Assembly: GCA_038198445.1 (NCBI GenBank)
Contig: JBBPZZ010000027.1
Span: forward strand, 1-20,818
Length of the DNA: 20,818 bases
Reading direction: 5' to 3'
DNA from: JACDDK01 sp038198445
GTDB lineage: Bacteria > Actinomycetota > Rubrobacteria > Rubrobacterales > Rubrobacteraceae
The notes under the pieces are model-generated. The model made no database searches. It saw nothing but the letters and a program-made list of their open reading frames with translations, and was not told where the DNA came from. Both the position numbers and the translations under genes were made by a program. Within the stretch, counting starts at the first letter, position 1. Every line of letters starts with the position of its first letter. This document shows, piece by piece, positions 1 to 9,153 of the stretch.

Positions 1-65
1 TCGTCCTTCGCCCTCGCCATGCTGGGAGGCATGGAGGGCTCCCGGATCTTACGGGCAGGCGCCAT
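1..65 (-). CDS. 5' end of the next cobalamin-operon gene (partial)
   Basis: An ATG at 65 opens a frame that stays open to the left edge (21 complete codons). It is preceded by AGGAG at 7 bases' distance, and that Shine-Dalgarno overlaps the cobM stop codon, so this is very probably the next gene of the operon. The visible residues (MAPARKIREPS..., with further Met codons at residues 12 and 16) match no family I recognise. The gene could also begin at one of those later Met codons. By position a further corrin-ring enzyme is likely, but the sequence does not show which one. Confidence 0.5.
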   Translation of the reverse strand, partial: MAPARKIREPSMPPSMARAKD

Positions 66-75
66 CAGTCGTCTC

Positions 76-843
76 CTAGGCTTCCCTCGAAGCCTTGCGG
101 AACATGTGTGAGAACTCGGGACTGTAGAGGTGTGAACGAGTTCCGCCCGCCCCGAGCCCCGGTCCGACGAGGACGAGCGCCTGACGGGTGAAACCAGCCT
201 CCCGGATGTAGTCCGCAAGTTCCTCCAGCGGACACTCTATTACCTCCTCATCGGGCCAGCTCGCGCGGTAGACGACGGCGCAGGGTGTGTCCGGCGCGTA
301 GCCGCCTTCCAGCAACTCATCCTGAAGAGCGCGGGGCTTCGCGGCCGAAAGGAAGATCGCCATCGTGGTCCCATGAGCGGCGAAGCTCCTGATGTCCTCG
401 TTGTTCGGCATCGGCGTGCGGCTGGCGCGGCGGGTGATGATGACCGACTGAGACACTTCAGGGACGGTCAACTCCCGTCCGATAGCCGCTGCCGCAGCCC
501 CGAGGGAGGATACTCCAGGAACGATCTCCCACGGAAGCCCCACCTCTTCACAGACCTCGACCTGCTCCAGCACCGCCCCATAGATGCTAGGGTCCCCCGA
601 ATGGACGCGCGCGACCTTCAAGTCTTCGGCCACGGCCCGCTCGTAAATTTCGCGCACGCCTTCGAGCGGGATGGTGGTTGATTCGACGATCTCCGCTTCC
701 GGCGAGGCGTGTTCCAGTACACCCTCCTGAACTAGACTCCGCGCCCAGATCACCACGTCCGCCTCACCGATGAGCTCCGCGCCCCTCAACGTCAGCAAGT
801 CCGGCGCTCCAGGCCCCGCCCCAATGAACCACACCTTACTCAA
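76..843 (-). CDS. cobM: Precorrin-4 C11-methyltransferase
   Basis: This SAM-dependent methyltransferase (CobM/CbiF) methylates C11 of precorrin-4 in the contracted corrin ring. The 255-residue length is normal for the family. Visible family motifs are the N-terminal glycine-rich GAGPGAPDLLTLRG (about residues 8-21), HSGDPSIYG near residue 81, a Pro-Gly-Val-Ser segment near residue 109, the CobM-type ASRTPMP near residue 140, and YRASWPDE near residue 192. The start is TTG at 843, which overlaps the end of cobI by 8 bases; GAGGGG lies 8 bases upstream. A GTG three codons later is an alternative start. The family is clear from the motifs. Whether the substrate is cobalt-free (precorrin-4) or cobalt-precorrin-4 cannot be read from the sequence, but CobN in the same operon favours the cobalt-free, late-insertion route. 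Confidence 0.93.
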   Translation of the reverse strand: MSKVWFIGAGPGAPDLLTLRGAELIGEADVVIWARSLVQEGVLEHASPEAEIVESTTIPLEGVREIYERAVAEDLKVARVHSGDPSIYGAVLEQVEVCEEVGLPWEIVPGVSSLGAAAAAIGRELTVPEVSQSVIITRRASRTPMPNNEDIRSFAAHGTTMAIFLSAAKPRALQDELLEGGYAPDTPCAVVYRASWPDEEVIECPLEELADYIREAGFTRQALVLVGPGLGAGGTRSHLYSPEFSHMFRKASREA

Positions 844-1549
844 ACTCAGATCCCCTCTTCGTAAAGATCACCGTAGACAGGTAAGGCCCTTCCCTCCCGG
901 CCATGCCGGAAGCCGGAAGGACTTCCTCACCTTCCATGCCTAAACGTGAACCATAGATTGCATCTTCTAAACGACCGCTTTCCTCTGCCGCCTCCAGCAC
1001 CTCCGGCAGCCGCCCGCCGCCCTTGTAGCACACGACGGTCTCGTACTCCGAAAGCCCGCTTTGCAAGCGGCTTTTCCCCGCAGTGAACGGTAGCAACGCC
1101 AGCCTCTCGTCTCCCTCCAGCAGCACTGTTCCACTCCGCGACGCCAGGTCCTGCATCGCCGTGATCCCCGGCACAGTATCTACCTGAACTTCAGGTACGT
1201 GCTGCTTTACCGTCCGGGCGAGGTACGTGAAGGTCGAATATACGTTTGGGTCTCCTATGGTTGCGAAGGCGCAGGTCTGGCCGTTTCGGAGAGGTTCGGA
1301 CACCTCCTGGGCGGCCCATTCCCAGTTCTCGGCGCGGGCATGTTCGTCATCCGAGAGGGCGAACAGGAGGCGTTGGATGCGCTCCGGCTCGAGGTACGCT
1401 CGCGCGACGGCTTCGGCGCGTCCGACCTCGCCCGTATCGCCTACGGGGACGAAGACGTGATCCGCCTCCCGCAACTCCCGCAATCCCTTGACCGTCAGAA
1501 GCTCCGGATCCCCCGGCCCAACCCCGATGCCGACCAGCCGTCCGCTCAC
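836..1549 (-). CDS. cobI: Precorrin-2 C20-methyltransferase
   Basis: CobI/CbiL transfers a methyl group from SAM to C20 of precorrin-2 to give precorrin-3A, the first committed corrin step. The 237-residue protein has the glycine-rich GIGVGPGDPELLTVKG at about residues 6-21, the ATIGDPNVYSTFTYL segment with the GDP motif near residue 100, and VPGITAMQ near residue 126. The open frame extends upstream, but I place the start at GTG 1549. There GTGA overlaps the cobB stop by 4 bases and the protein begins right at the methyltransferase fold. The longer reading adds a Gly/Ala-rich, non-homologous N-terminus that overlaps cobB. The 3' end overlaps cobM by 8 bases. Confidence 0.93.
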   Translation of the reverse strand: MSGRLVGIGVGPGDPELLTVKGLRELREADHVFVPVGDTGEVGRAEAVARAYLEPERIQRLLFALSDDEHARAENWEWAAQEVSEPLRNGQTCAFATIGDPNVYSTFTYLARTVKQHVPEVQVDTVPGITAMQDLASRSGTVLLEGDERLALLPFTAGKSRLQSGLSEYETVVCYKGGGRLPEVLEAAEESGRLEDAIYGSRLGMEGEEVLPASGMAGREGPYLSTVIFTKRGSEFE

Positions 1550-2898
1550 GCCCGCACCTCCGCGCTCCGCGCCGCCGTTCTTGCCAGCCGCCGCGCCACC
1601 CACGGCGTCGCGGCCCAGTGGGTGTGCAGGTAGCTCGCATGGACACCGCCCAACACGAAGCCTTCCTCTCCGCGCCCGGCGAACTCCCAGGCGGGGGCTC
1701 CAGCTTCTCGCTCGACGGCCGAGTAGTGAAACTCGTGGCCGCGTAATGTCTCGCCCGTTGCCATCAGCGGCGAATCAGTGAGCGCCCGCGCCTCGCGGTA
1801 ACCTAGGGTCAGACGGTCAGTCATCCGGGCGTCGGCGTCGAGGACACCGCACATCTCGCGGCCGTCTAGTTCACGGGTGAGGTAGAGAAGGCCGCCGCAC
1901 TCGGCTATGACAGGCCGCCCGGTCATGGCGAAGTCGCGGACTTTCTCCTTCATCGGCTCGTTCTCCGAGAGAGCTTCGGCGTAGGTCTCGGGGAAGCCGC
2001 CGCCGAGGTAAAGGGCGTCGGTAGCATCGGGCAGATCCTCGTCCGTGGTCGGATCGAATGGGATGATTTCCGCGCCCGCTCCACGCAGTAGCTCCATGTT
2101 CTCTTCGTAGATGAAGCTGAAGGCGGGTCCGCTCGCCACGGCGATCCGCACCAGTGGTCCCGGTTCCGGCGCCTCCGGGCTCCACGACTGCGCGTGGAGT
2201 GGCCCCGCAGATCGAGCCAGGTGCAGGATGCTTTCGAGGTCGCAGGAGCGGGCGACTGTCTCACCCAGGGATTCGAGCGATTTGCGGGCCTCCTCGCGGC
2301 GTTCGGCGACGGGAACGAGGCCGAGGTGGCGGTCTGGCGTGGATATGGTCGCGTCGCGCCGGATAACACCGAGGACCGGGACGCCTAGCGGCTCGATGGC
2401 CTTGCGCAGCATCTTCTCGTGAGTAGCGGAGCCAACGCGGTTCAGGACTACACCGGCAACCCTAACGCTCTGATCGAAGGTCATGTAACCGTGTATCATA
2501 GCCGCCGCCGAACGGGCCATTGCTTTCGCGTCCACTACCAGCACCACCGGCGCATCTAGGAGCTTGGCTACATGGGCGGTCGAGGCTAACTCTCCGCCGC
2601 CGCTCTTGCCGTCGAAGAGGCCCATGACGCCCTCTATGATGGCGACATCCGCACCGCGAGAGCCGTGCGTGAAGAGCGGGGCGATGAGCTCCGGCCCGGA
2701 GAGGAAGGCGTCGAGGTTGCGTCCGGGTCGTTCCGTGGCGAGAGCGTGGTATGAGGGGTCGATGAAGTCCGGGCCGACCTTGAAGGGCGCGACCCGGTAA
2801 CCTTTGGCCGACAGCGCGGCCATCAGCCCGGAGGCGACGGTGGTCTTGCCCACGCCGGAGTGGGTTCCGGCGATCACTATGCGGGGGGTTTCTACCAC
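1546..2898 (-). CDS. cobB: Cobyrinate / hydrogenobyrinate a,c-diamide synthase
   Basis: CobB/CbiA amidates the a and c side chains of (hydrogeno)byrinic acid using glutamine and ATP. The 450 residues show the two expected modules. The N-terminal P-loop domain has GTHSGVGKT at residues 11-19, KVGPDFIDP near residue 40 and EGVMGLFDG at 89-97. The C-terminal class I glutamine amidotransferase domain has LGGGFPE at 298-304, the catalytic Cys334 in ECGGLLYL, and the ASYLHTHW histidines at 421-428. The start is GTG 2898, overlapping cobO by 7 bases with AGGG upstream. The open frame continues upstream to 3333, but that part is the shadow of cobO. With CobN as chelatase, the natural product is probably hydrogenobyrinic acid a,c-diamide. 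Substrate choice is inferred. Confidence 0.95.
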   Translation of the reverse strand: MVETPRIVIAGTHSGVGKTTVASGLMAALSAKGYRVAPFKVGPDFIDPSYHALATERPGRNLDAFLSGPELIAPLFTHGSRGADVAIIEGVMGLFDGKSGGGELASTAHVAKLLDAPVVLVVDAKAMARSAAAMIHGYMTFDQSVRVAGVVLNRVGSATHEKMLRKAIEPLGVPVLGVIRRDATISTPDRHLGLVPVAERREEARKSLESLGETVARSCDLESILHLARSAGPLHAQSWSPEAPEPGPLVRIAVASGPAFSFIYEENMELLRGAGAEIIPFDPTTDEDLPDATDALYLGGGFPETYAEALSENEPMKEKVRDFAMTGRPVIAECGGLLYLTRELDGREMCGVLDADARMTDRLTLGYREARALTDSPLMATGETLRGHEFHYSAVEREAGAPAWEFAGRGEEGFVLGGVHASYLHTHWAATPWVARRLARTAARSAEVRA

Positions 2899-3464
2899 TC
2901 GATCCCTTTCTGGCCCCGATAGCCCTCGTCGAACGGGTGTTTTATTTTGCTGACCTCGCTCACGAGGTCGGCGATCTCGACAAGCTCCGGCGGCGCGTCG
3001 CGCCCGGTTATGATGACGTGCTGGAAGCCGGGGCGGTTCTTCAGGACTTCCACTACTTCGTTCGTGTCCACCCAGCCGAACTTCATCGGGTAGGTAAACT
3101 CGTCCAGCAGGAGCATGTCGTACGTCTCGTCGGCCAGACGGCGCTTGACCTCTTCCCAGCCCTCGCGGGCCTTGTCCGCGCTCTCCACCAAATCCTTCGA
3201 GGTCCACGTCCAGCCGTCGCCCATCTTGAACCAGTCTATGTTGCCGAGCTTGAGGGCGGCCTCGTGCTCCCCTACCCTCCACTTGCCGCTCTTGACGAAC
3301 TGGTAGACGCCGATCCTGTAACCGCGCGCCCATCCCCGCAACATGACCCCGAACGACGCCGTTGACTTACCCTTGCCGTGCCCGGTGTTCACGACGAGCA
3401 GGGGCCGTTCCCTCTTCGAACGGCGCCGCAGACGCTCCTCCCTGGACTCTCGAACCTCACTCAC
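2892..3464 (-). CDS. cobO: Cob(I)yrinic acid a,c-diamide adenosyltransferase
   Basis: CobO/BtuR/CobA-type adenosyltransferase moves the 5'-deoxyadenosyl group of ATP to Co(I) corrinoids, making the coenzyme form. In the 190-residue product the unusual family P-loop NTGHGKGKST is at 26-35, a Walker B-like MLLLDEFTYP lies in the middle, and the C-terminus ends in the typical GIEW. The GTG start at 3464 overlaps the stop of the upstream chelatase gene as GTGA. A longer frame reaches 3530, but its extra residues lie over the VWA domain and are not family-like. The first 20 residues are Arg/Glu-rich, as in many homologues, where this segment covers the active site. The position directly after the chelatase genes fits adenosylation following cobalt insertion. 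Confidence 0.94.
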   Translation of the reverse strand: MSEVRESREERLRRRSKRERPLLVVNTGHGKGKSTASFGVMLRGWARGYRIGVYQFVKSGKWRVGEHEAALKLGNIDWFKMGDGWTWTSKDLVESADKAREGWEEVKRRLADETYDMLLLDEFTYPMKFGWVDTNEVVEVLKNRPGFQHVIITGRDAPPELVEIADLVSEVSKIKHPFDEGYRGQKGIEW

Positions 3465-5416
3465 GCCACGCGCCTCCTCTCGACCAGATCCACCAACGAC
3501 TCGGCCCGCAACTCCTCCAGGCGTAGACACGGCGCTCCCAGCGCATCCGCGACCTCACCCGCCATCCCGAGCCGTATATGTCCGTCCTCTGTATCTACCA
3601 CGAAAGAGGCGGCGCCGAGCTTGCGTACCCTCGCCGCTACTCCGCGCGGATCCGGCCCGGCAGTCGCCCGGCCGTCGGTTAGCAGCACGAGCAGCGGACG
3701 GCGCTCTTTCTCCCGCAAGCGCTCTCTTATGAGGATTTCGGCCGCTTTTTCCAGACTGGCCGCGAGCGGCGTGCGTCCGCCGGTCGGCAGCTCTTCCAGC
3801 CGGGATGCCGCCAGCTCCACGCTCGCGGTCGGGGACAGCAAGACCTGCGCCTCCGTTCCCCGGAACGAGACGAGGCCGACCTTGTCGCGGCGCTGGTAGG
3901 CGTCGTTCAGGAGTGAGATGACCGCGCCCTTCACGGCGGACATGCGGCTGCGGGCGGCCATCGAGCCACTGGCATCGACTAGGAAGAGGATCAGGTTTCC
4001 CTCCCGCCCCTCGCGGACCTTTTCACGCAGGTCCTCCGCCCGAATCACCAATCCAGGCCCGGCATTGTTCCGCGCCCTCTGGAGCGGTGCCGCCGCGCGG
4101 ATCGTCGCCGCGAGCGCCACGTCCCTGACGACGCCCGTAGTTTCGCGGTCTCCTACGGGATGTCCGAGACTGCCCGAGACCCGGCTCCGGCGTCCGAGCG
4201 GCCCGCCCTTGCCTTTTTCGGGAGCCTCCAGCCGTACCGTCCGGAACGGCTCCGTCGACGCGTGGCTCCGCTCCCCGGAGCCTATCTGGCTCTCCGAGGG
4301 TTCTTGGCCGGAGTTTCGAGGAGGAGACTCCATGTTCTTCTCGTTCTTCTCCGGCGGAGTAGCGCCACCGCCGGGATCGTCGTCCGGCGGTTCCGGGTCT
4401 TCGGAGAGGCCGTGCTCCAGTTCCTCGGGGTCTATGCCGGGGTCTTCGAAGGGGCTACGTCGGCGGCGGTGCGAGAGCGCGAGAAGGGCGGCCCGGCGCA
4501 CGTCGTCCAGGACCACTTCGTTGCGCCCGTCCCAGGCGGCGAGCGTGCGGGCGGTCTTCGCCGTTACGATGTCGCCTCGCAGACCGTCCACGCCAAGCTC
4601 CGCGCACAGGACGGAGATCTTGTAGAGCGTCTCATCGGAGAGATGCACACCAGGGAGCCGGTCCCGCGACGCGGAGATGGAGGACATCAACTCCTCGTCA
4701 GCGGCGGACCACTTGTGGGCGAAGTCCCCGGGATCGGCCTCGTAGTGAAGCCTGCGGCGTACGATCTCCACCCTCTCCTTAGCGTCAGAGCTTCCCGTGA
4801 CCTCGACCGTCACGCCGAAACGGTCCAGAAGCTGCGGCCTGAGTTCCCCCTCTTCCGGATTCATGGTCCCGACCAGGATGAAACGCGATGGATGGCGCAC
4901 ACTCACCCCTTCGCGCTCGACGTGGTTCACACCCATCGCCGCCACGTCCAGCAGCAGGTCCACGAGGTGATCCGAGAGCAGATTCACCTCATCCACGTAC
5001 AAAATCCCCCGGTGCGCCGCCGCGAGTAGCCCCGGCTCGAACGCCTTCCTCCCCTCCGAGAGCGCCTTCTCGATATCCAACGTACCAGCCAGCCGGTCCG
5101 TGCTCGCCCCAACCGGAAGCTCCACGAGCCGCACTGGTCGCTCCTCCCAGAGCGCATCTTCGGGATGTGGTCCAGCGGGACACTCCGGGTTCGGACTCTC
5201 GGGGTCGCAGGAATACGGGCATCCGGCGACGACCCTTATGGGTGGCAGAAGTCTCGCAAGCGCGCGGACGGCGGTGGACTTGGCGGTTCCCTTTTCGCCA
5301 CGTACGAGAACGCCTCCTACTTCCGGGGAGACGGCGTTTATGAGCAGGGCGAGTTTGAGGTCTTCCTGGCCGACGATGGCGGAGAAGGGGTAGGGATGCG
5401 TATAAGCCGTGCTCAA
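3461..5416 (-). CDS. Fused ChlI-ChlD-type AAA+/VWA chelatase subunit
   Basis: The 651-residue protein joins a ChlI/BchI-like AAA+ ATPase (about residues 10-320) to a ChlD-like von Willebrand A domain (about 470-651) by a Pro/Glu/Asp-rich linker (about 325-400). The AAA+ part has Walker A GEKGTAKST (40-48), the CPYSCDP segment (66-72), Walker B ILYVDEVNLL (138-147) and GTMNPEEGELRPQLLDRF (183-200). The VWA part has a complete MIDAS: DASGS (481-485), the Thr of GGRTP and the Asp of LLTDGR (581). CobN needs an ATPase motor; the classical one is CobS plus CobT. No cobS or cobT is in the window and this gene overlaps cobN, so it is the likely motor for cobalt insertion. The start is TTG 5416, overlapping the cobN stop as TTGA, with GGAGG upstream. 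Partnership with CobN is inferred from context. Confidence 0.9.
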   Translation of the reverse strand: MSTAYTHPYPFSAIVGQEDLKLALLINAVSPEVGGVLVRGEKGTAKSTAVRALARLLPPIRVVAGCPYSCDPESPNPECPAGPHPEDALWEERPVRLVELPVGASTDRLAGTLDIEKALSEGRKAFEPGLLAAAHRGILYVDEVNLLSDHLVDLLLDVAAMGVNHVEREGVSVRHPSRFILVGTMNPEEGELRPQLLDRFGVTVEVTGSSDAKERVEIVRRRLHYEADPGDFAHKWSAADEELMSSISASRDRLPGVHLSDETLYKISVLCAELGVDGLRGDIVTAKTARTLAAWDGRNEVVLDDVRRAALLALSHRRRRSPFEDPGIDPEELEHGLSEDPEPPDDDPGGGATPPEKNEKNMESPPRNSGQEPSESQIGSGERSHASTEPFRTVRLEAPEKGKGGPLGRRSRVSGSLGHPVGDRETTGVVRDVALAATIRAAAPLQRARNNAGPGLVIRAEDLREKVREGREGNLILFLVDASGSMAARSRMSAVKGAVISLLNDAYQRRDKVGLVSFRGTEAQVLLSPTASVELAASRLEELPTGGRTPLAASLEKAAEILIRERLREKERRPLLVLLTDGRATAGPDPRGVAARVRKLGAASFVVDTEDGHIRLGMAGEVADALGAPCLRLEELRAESLVDLVERRRVA

Positions 5417-8400
5417 GAGATGCCTTCCTCCAACATACCTTCGTTCTCCAGGTACGCCGTCTTGAGAGCTTCCAGGTCTTCGGCGGCGGGTTCGGACCAG
5501 AGACCGCGCTCGGCGGCTTCCAGGAGACGCTCGGAGATGGCGCGCAAGGCCCAGGGGTTCGACTCGCGCATGAAGTCACGTACCGACTCGTCCAGGACAT
5601 ATTTCCTCGTTACGTCGCGGTACATCCAGTCCTCTACTACGCTCGCGGTGGCGTCGTAGCCGAAGAGGTAGTCGACGGTTGCGGATAGCTCGAAGGCGCC
5701 CTTGTAGCCGTGGCGCTGCATGGCTTCGATCCACTTCGGGTTGGCGACGCGGCTTCGGAAGACGCGCTTCGCTTCTTCGGCGAGGCTGCGGGTCTTTGGG
5801 CGCGATGGGTCGGCGGAGTCGCCTATGTAGGCTTTCGGGTCGCGGCCGGTCAGGGCGCGGACAGCGGCGATCATGCCGCCGTGGTACTGGAAGTAGTCGT
5901 CGGAGTCGAAGAGGTCGTGCTCGCGGTTGTCTATGTTCTTGACAGCAATCTCCGTACGGCGCAAATTCGACTCCATCGCCGCCCGCGCCTCGACGCCGTT
6001 CAAACCTTTGCCGTAGGCGTAGCCGCCCCAGACGGCGTAGACCTCGGCCAGGTCCTCGTCGGTGCGCCAGTTGCGGGCGTCCATTAGCGGCAGGAGGCCC
6101 GCACCGTAAGCTCCCGGTTTCGAGCCGAAGATGCGGGTGGTGGATTGCCGCTCGTCGACGCCTTCGGCTTTCTCCTGGTTTGCGTGCTTCCTGACGTAGT
6201 TCATGTCGTCGGGTTCGTCGAGGGCGGCTACGATTCTGACAGCGTCGTCTATTAGAGAGATCAGGTTGGGGAAAGCGTCCCGGAAGAAGCCGCTGATCCT
6301 GACTGTCACGTCGATCCGGGGCCGTCCCAACTCCTCCAACGGGATGACCTCGATACCGGTTACACGGCGGGATTCCTCGTTCCACACCGGCCGGACGCCT
6401 AGTAACGCCAATATCTCCGCTATGTCGTCCCCCTGCGTCCGCATCGCCGCCGTCCCCCACACCACGATGCCGATGGTCTCGGGATAGCGATCCTCCTCTT
6501 CGAGGTGCCGCCGCAGGAGGTCATCCGCCAGCCCCTGCCCGACCTCCCAGGAGAGCCGCGAGGGCAGAGCCTTCGGATCGACCGAGTAGAAGTTGCGTCC
6601 GGTCGGGAGCACGTTGACGAGCCCGCGGGTCGGAGACCCGGACGGTCCCGCCGGGACGTACCCGCCTTCGAGACCGCGCAGAAGATTGCTCATCTCCTCA
6701 GGCGTACGCATGAGTCGCGGCACGACCTCGCCGGCGGCGAAGTGTAGGGATCGTGCAACGCCGGCGTCGGCGACGCCGAGCACTTCCTCGCAGACAGATG
6801 CGGTCTCGGAGGCGTCCCAGTCGCGGTCCTCCATCTCCAGGAGCAACGCCTGCGTGGCCTCCTCCAGCCTGTCTAGCAGGTCGGAGGCGGTAACAACGAC
6901 GCCGGGGAAACGGGCGGAGAGGGGTTCGGGCGCTTCCACGCGCGTGCCGCCGTTCTCGGAGAGGGACTTCTCGTCCAGGCCGTAGGCTTGGCCGACGGCC
7001 CGGCGGAGACCGGGGACTTCTCCGGAGCCGACCCTGAGTATGGTGGCGACGAGGTGGCGCAGGGGCTCGTCTTTCGGGGTCTCGCCGAGGACGTGGAGGC
7101 CGCCCCGGATGGGGAGGTCCTTTATCTCGCAGAGGTAGCCGTCGACGTGGTTGAGGAAGTCGCCGAACTCCTCGGGCTGCTCCTCGACGCCGAGGTCGCG
7201 GTGAAGCTCCGCGTCGCGCAGGGTCTCCCAGATCCGGACGCGGATGGCGGGCAGCTTCGAGGGGTCGAGCGTCTCCACCTGATAGTACTCGTCCAGGAGT
7301 TGCTCCAGCTTCGCCAGGTCGTCGTAGGTCTCGGCGCGGGTCATCGGGGGGATCAGGTGGTCCACAACCGTCGCGTGCGCCCGCCGCTTGGCCTGTGTAC
7401 CCTCTCCGGGATCGTTCACCACGAACGGGTAGAAGAGCGGCACGTCTCTCAGGACCGCGTCCGGCGCGCACGAGGGCGAGAGCCCCAGGGACTTACCCGG
7501 CAACCACTCCAGCGTCCCGTGCTTGCCGAGGTGGACCACGGCGTCGGCGCCGAACTCCTCGATCATCCACCAGTACGCCGCCAGGTAGTGATGTGTCGGT
7601 GGCAGGTCCGGGTCGTGGTATATGGCGATTGGGTTCTCCCCGAAACCGCGCGGAGGCTGGATGCCGACGAAGACGTTGCCGAAACGCAGCCCCGCCACCA
7701 CGAACTCGCCGCTATCGACGTAGAGATCTCCCGGCGGCGATCCCCAGTGCTTCTCCACGCCAGCCCGCAGGTCCTCCGGCAGGCGAGCGAACCACTCCGC
7801 GTAGGAACGCGCGTCGAGCCGTCCGACGGCGCTCTGGAGTTGTTCTTCGGTCAGGAACTCCAGGTCGTGGCCTCCGGCGGCTATGAGGGCGTGGATCAGT
7901 GGATCCCCCTCTTCCGGCGCTCCGTCCACCGCGTAGCCTGCTCTCTGCATCGCGTCCAGCAGCTTTATAGCGCTCGCGGGAGTGTCGAGACCGACGGCGT
8001 TGCCGACCCGCGAGTGCTTGGTGGGGTAGTTGGAGAGGAGGATGGCGACCTTCTTTTCGGGGTTCGGGACGCGGCCGAGACGGGCGAGGCGCGCGGCCAT
8101 TCCGGCGAGGCGGGCGGTGCGTTCCGGGTCGGCCGCGTAGAGCGTGAGCGGCGCTCCGACGGGCGAGTCCGCGCCGAGCCTCTCCTTGAACGAGAACGGG
8201 ACGCCTATGATGCGGCCGTCGAACTCGGGGATGGCGACCTGCCAGGCGGTGTCGAGCGGCGAGAGCCCGGCGTCGGAGGCGAGCCACGCCTCGCGGGAGG
8301 AGGTGGTGCAGATGCCCTGCAGCACCGGCACGCCCAGCTCTTCGAGGGCTGGGACCTCCCACTCCAGCCAGCCCTCCGGCGAACCGTCCTTGCTGGCGTC

Positions 8401-9153
8401 GGCGGCGTTCGACCCGCCGCTGGCGAGGACCGTGGTCACCAGGCAGTCGACTCTGTCTTTGAGCAGCGCGAGCGCGGGGACTTCTCCATCGGGAGCCGCG
8501 CGGAGCGAGTAGCAGTAGATGGGCAGGGTGTTCGCACCGGCTTCTTCCAGCGCCTTCACGAGCGCGTCCACGAAGGCGGTGTTGACGCTCATCCAGTGGG
8601 TGCGGTAGAAGACCACGCCGACAGTCGGACGCTGGGGATCGTGCAGGGAGATCAAGTCCTCCAGAGACGAGCCTTCCGCGAGCGCCGGATGGTAGACGCC
8701 AAGCTCCGGCAATGGCCCGGGTGGTTCGAAGCCGTAGCCCTCCAGTAGCACGGTATCCGCGACGAAACGGAGCAAATTCTCCGTGTTTCGGACGCCGCCG
8801 TGACGCAGGTACTCGAACGCTTCGGCTACAGTGCCCGTTGGAACGGTCGAGGCCGCCGTTAACTCCGCGTCCGGTTCGGTCTCGCCTCCAAAGGCGAGCA
8901 AGGGTATCCGCAACTCCTCGCATCGGCGGCGCAACGACTCGAACCCTTCCGGCCAGGCGCTCTTTCCACCGAGCAGCCGCACCATAACGGCGCTGGCATG
9001 AGGCAACTGTTCCGTGAAGAACGCTGCCTGGGCCATGTTCACCGGGTTGGCGCACCGGACTTCCGGAAAGCCGTCAGGCAGAAGCTCGGCGGCTTTAGCG
9101 GCGGCCAGTATCTCGGTATCTGCGGTGGTCAGGAATAGGAGCCTGTCAGCCAT
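5413..9153 (-). CDS. cobN: Cobaltochelatase large subunit CobN
   Basis: CobN is the large, tetrapyrrole-binding subunit of the ATP-dependent cobaltochelatase that inserts Co(II) into hydrogenobyrinic acid a,c-diamide. The product has 1246 residues, the usual CobN/ChlH size. The diagnostic HLGKHGTLEWLPGK lies near residues 540-555, preceded by YHDPDLPPTHHYLA. The C-terminal signature near NPWALRAISERLLEA is also present, so the gene looks full length. I prefer the ATG at 9153, which shares one base with the cobQ stop (TGATG) and has GGAAG just upstream. A TTG one codon earlier is possible. Mg-chelatase ChlH is the main alternative, but the B12 operon and riboswitch make CobN far more likely. 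The next gene supplies the AAA+/VWA motor. Confidence 0.96.
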   Translation of the reverse strand: MADRLLFLTTADTEILAAAKAAELLPDGFPEVRCANPVNMAQAAFFTEQLPHASAVMVRLLGGKSAWPEGFESLRRRCEELRIPLLAFGGETEPDAELTAASTVPTGTVAEAFEYLRHGGVRNTENLLRFVADTVLLEGYGFEPPGPLPELGVYHPALAEGSSLEDLISLHDPQRPTVGVVFYRTHWMSVNTAFVDALVKALEEAGANTLPIYCYSLRAAPDGEVPALALLKDRVDCLVTTVLASGGSNAADASKDGSPEGWLEWEVPALEELGVPVLQGICTTSSREAWLASDAGLSPLDTAWQVAIPEFDGRIIGVPFSFKERLGADSPVGAPLTLYAADPERTARLAGMAARLARLGRVPNPEKKVAILLSNYPTKHSRVGNAVGLDTPASAIKLLDAMQRAGYAVDGAPEEGDPLIHALIAAGGHDLEFLTEEQLQSAVGRLDARSYAEWFARLPEDLRAGVEKHWGSPPGDLYVDSGEFVVAGLRFGNVFVGIQPPRGFGENPIAIYHDPDLPPTHHYLAAYWWMIEEFGADAVVHLGKHGTLEWLPGKSLGLSPSCAPDAVLRDVPLFYPFVVNDPGEGTQAKRRAHATVVDHLIPPMTRAETYDDLAKLEQLLDEYYQVETLDPSKLPAIRVRIWETLRDAELHRDLGVEEQPEEFGDFLNHVDGYLCEIKDLPIRGGLHVLGETPKDEPLRHLVATILRVGSGEVPGLRRAVGQAYGLDEKSLSENGGTRVEAPEPLSARFPGVVVTASDLLDRLEEATQALLLEMEDRDWDASETASVCEEVLGVADAGVARSLHFAAGEVVPRLMRTPEEMSNLLRGLEGGYVPAGPSGSPTRGLVNVLPTGRNFYSVDPKALPSRLSWEVGQGLADDLLRRHLEEEDRYPETIGIVVWGTAAMRTQGDDIAEILALLGVRPVWNEESRRVTGIEVIPLEELGRPRIDVTVRISGFFRDAFPNLISLIDDAVRIVAALDEPDDMNYVRKHANQEKAEGVDERQSTTRIFGSKPGAYGAGLLPLMDARNWRTDEDLAEVYAVWGGYAYGKGLNGVEARAAMESNLRRTEIAVKNIDNREHDLFDSDDYFQYHGGMIAAVRALTGRDPKAYIGDSADPSRPKTRSLAEEAKRVFRSRVANPKWIEAMQRHGYKGAFELSATVDYLFGYDATASVVEDWMYRDVTRKYVLDESVRDFMRESNPWALRAISERLLEAAERGLWSEPAAEDLEALKTAYLENEGMLEEGIS

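Noticed and set aside
2899..3333. N-terminal extension of CobB
   Set aside because: The extra residues are the cobO gene read in another frame; GTG 2898 gives the normal CobB length and start.
4160..5029. A 289-codon plus-strand open frame
   Set aside because: It is the antisense shadow of the chelatase AAA+/VWA gene, with no ribosome site and no recognisable domain.
6988..8748. A 586-codon open frame on the plus strand
   Set aside because: It is exactly opposite cobN, has no family-like motifs and a composition typical of the antisense of G+C-rich coding DNA.
5413..9153. The large chelatase subunit and its motor as magnesium chelatase for bacteriochlorophyll
   Set aside because: No photosynthesis genes are near; the gene lies in a B12-riboswitch operon between cobQ and cobO.
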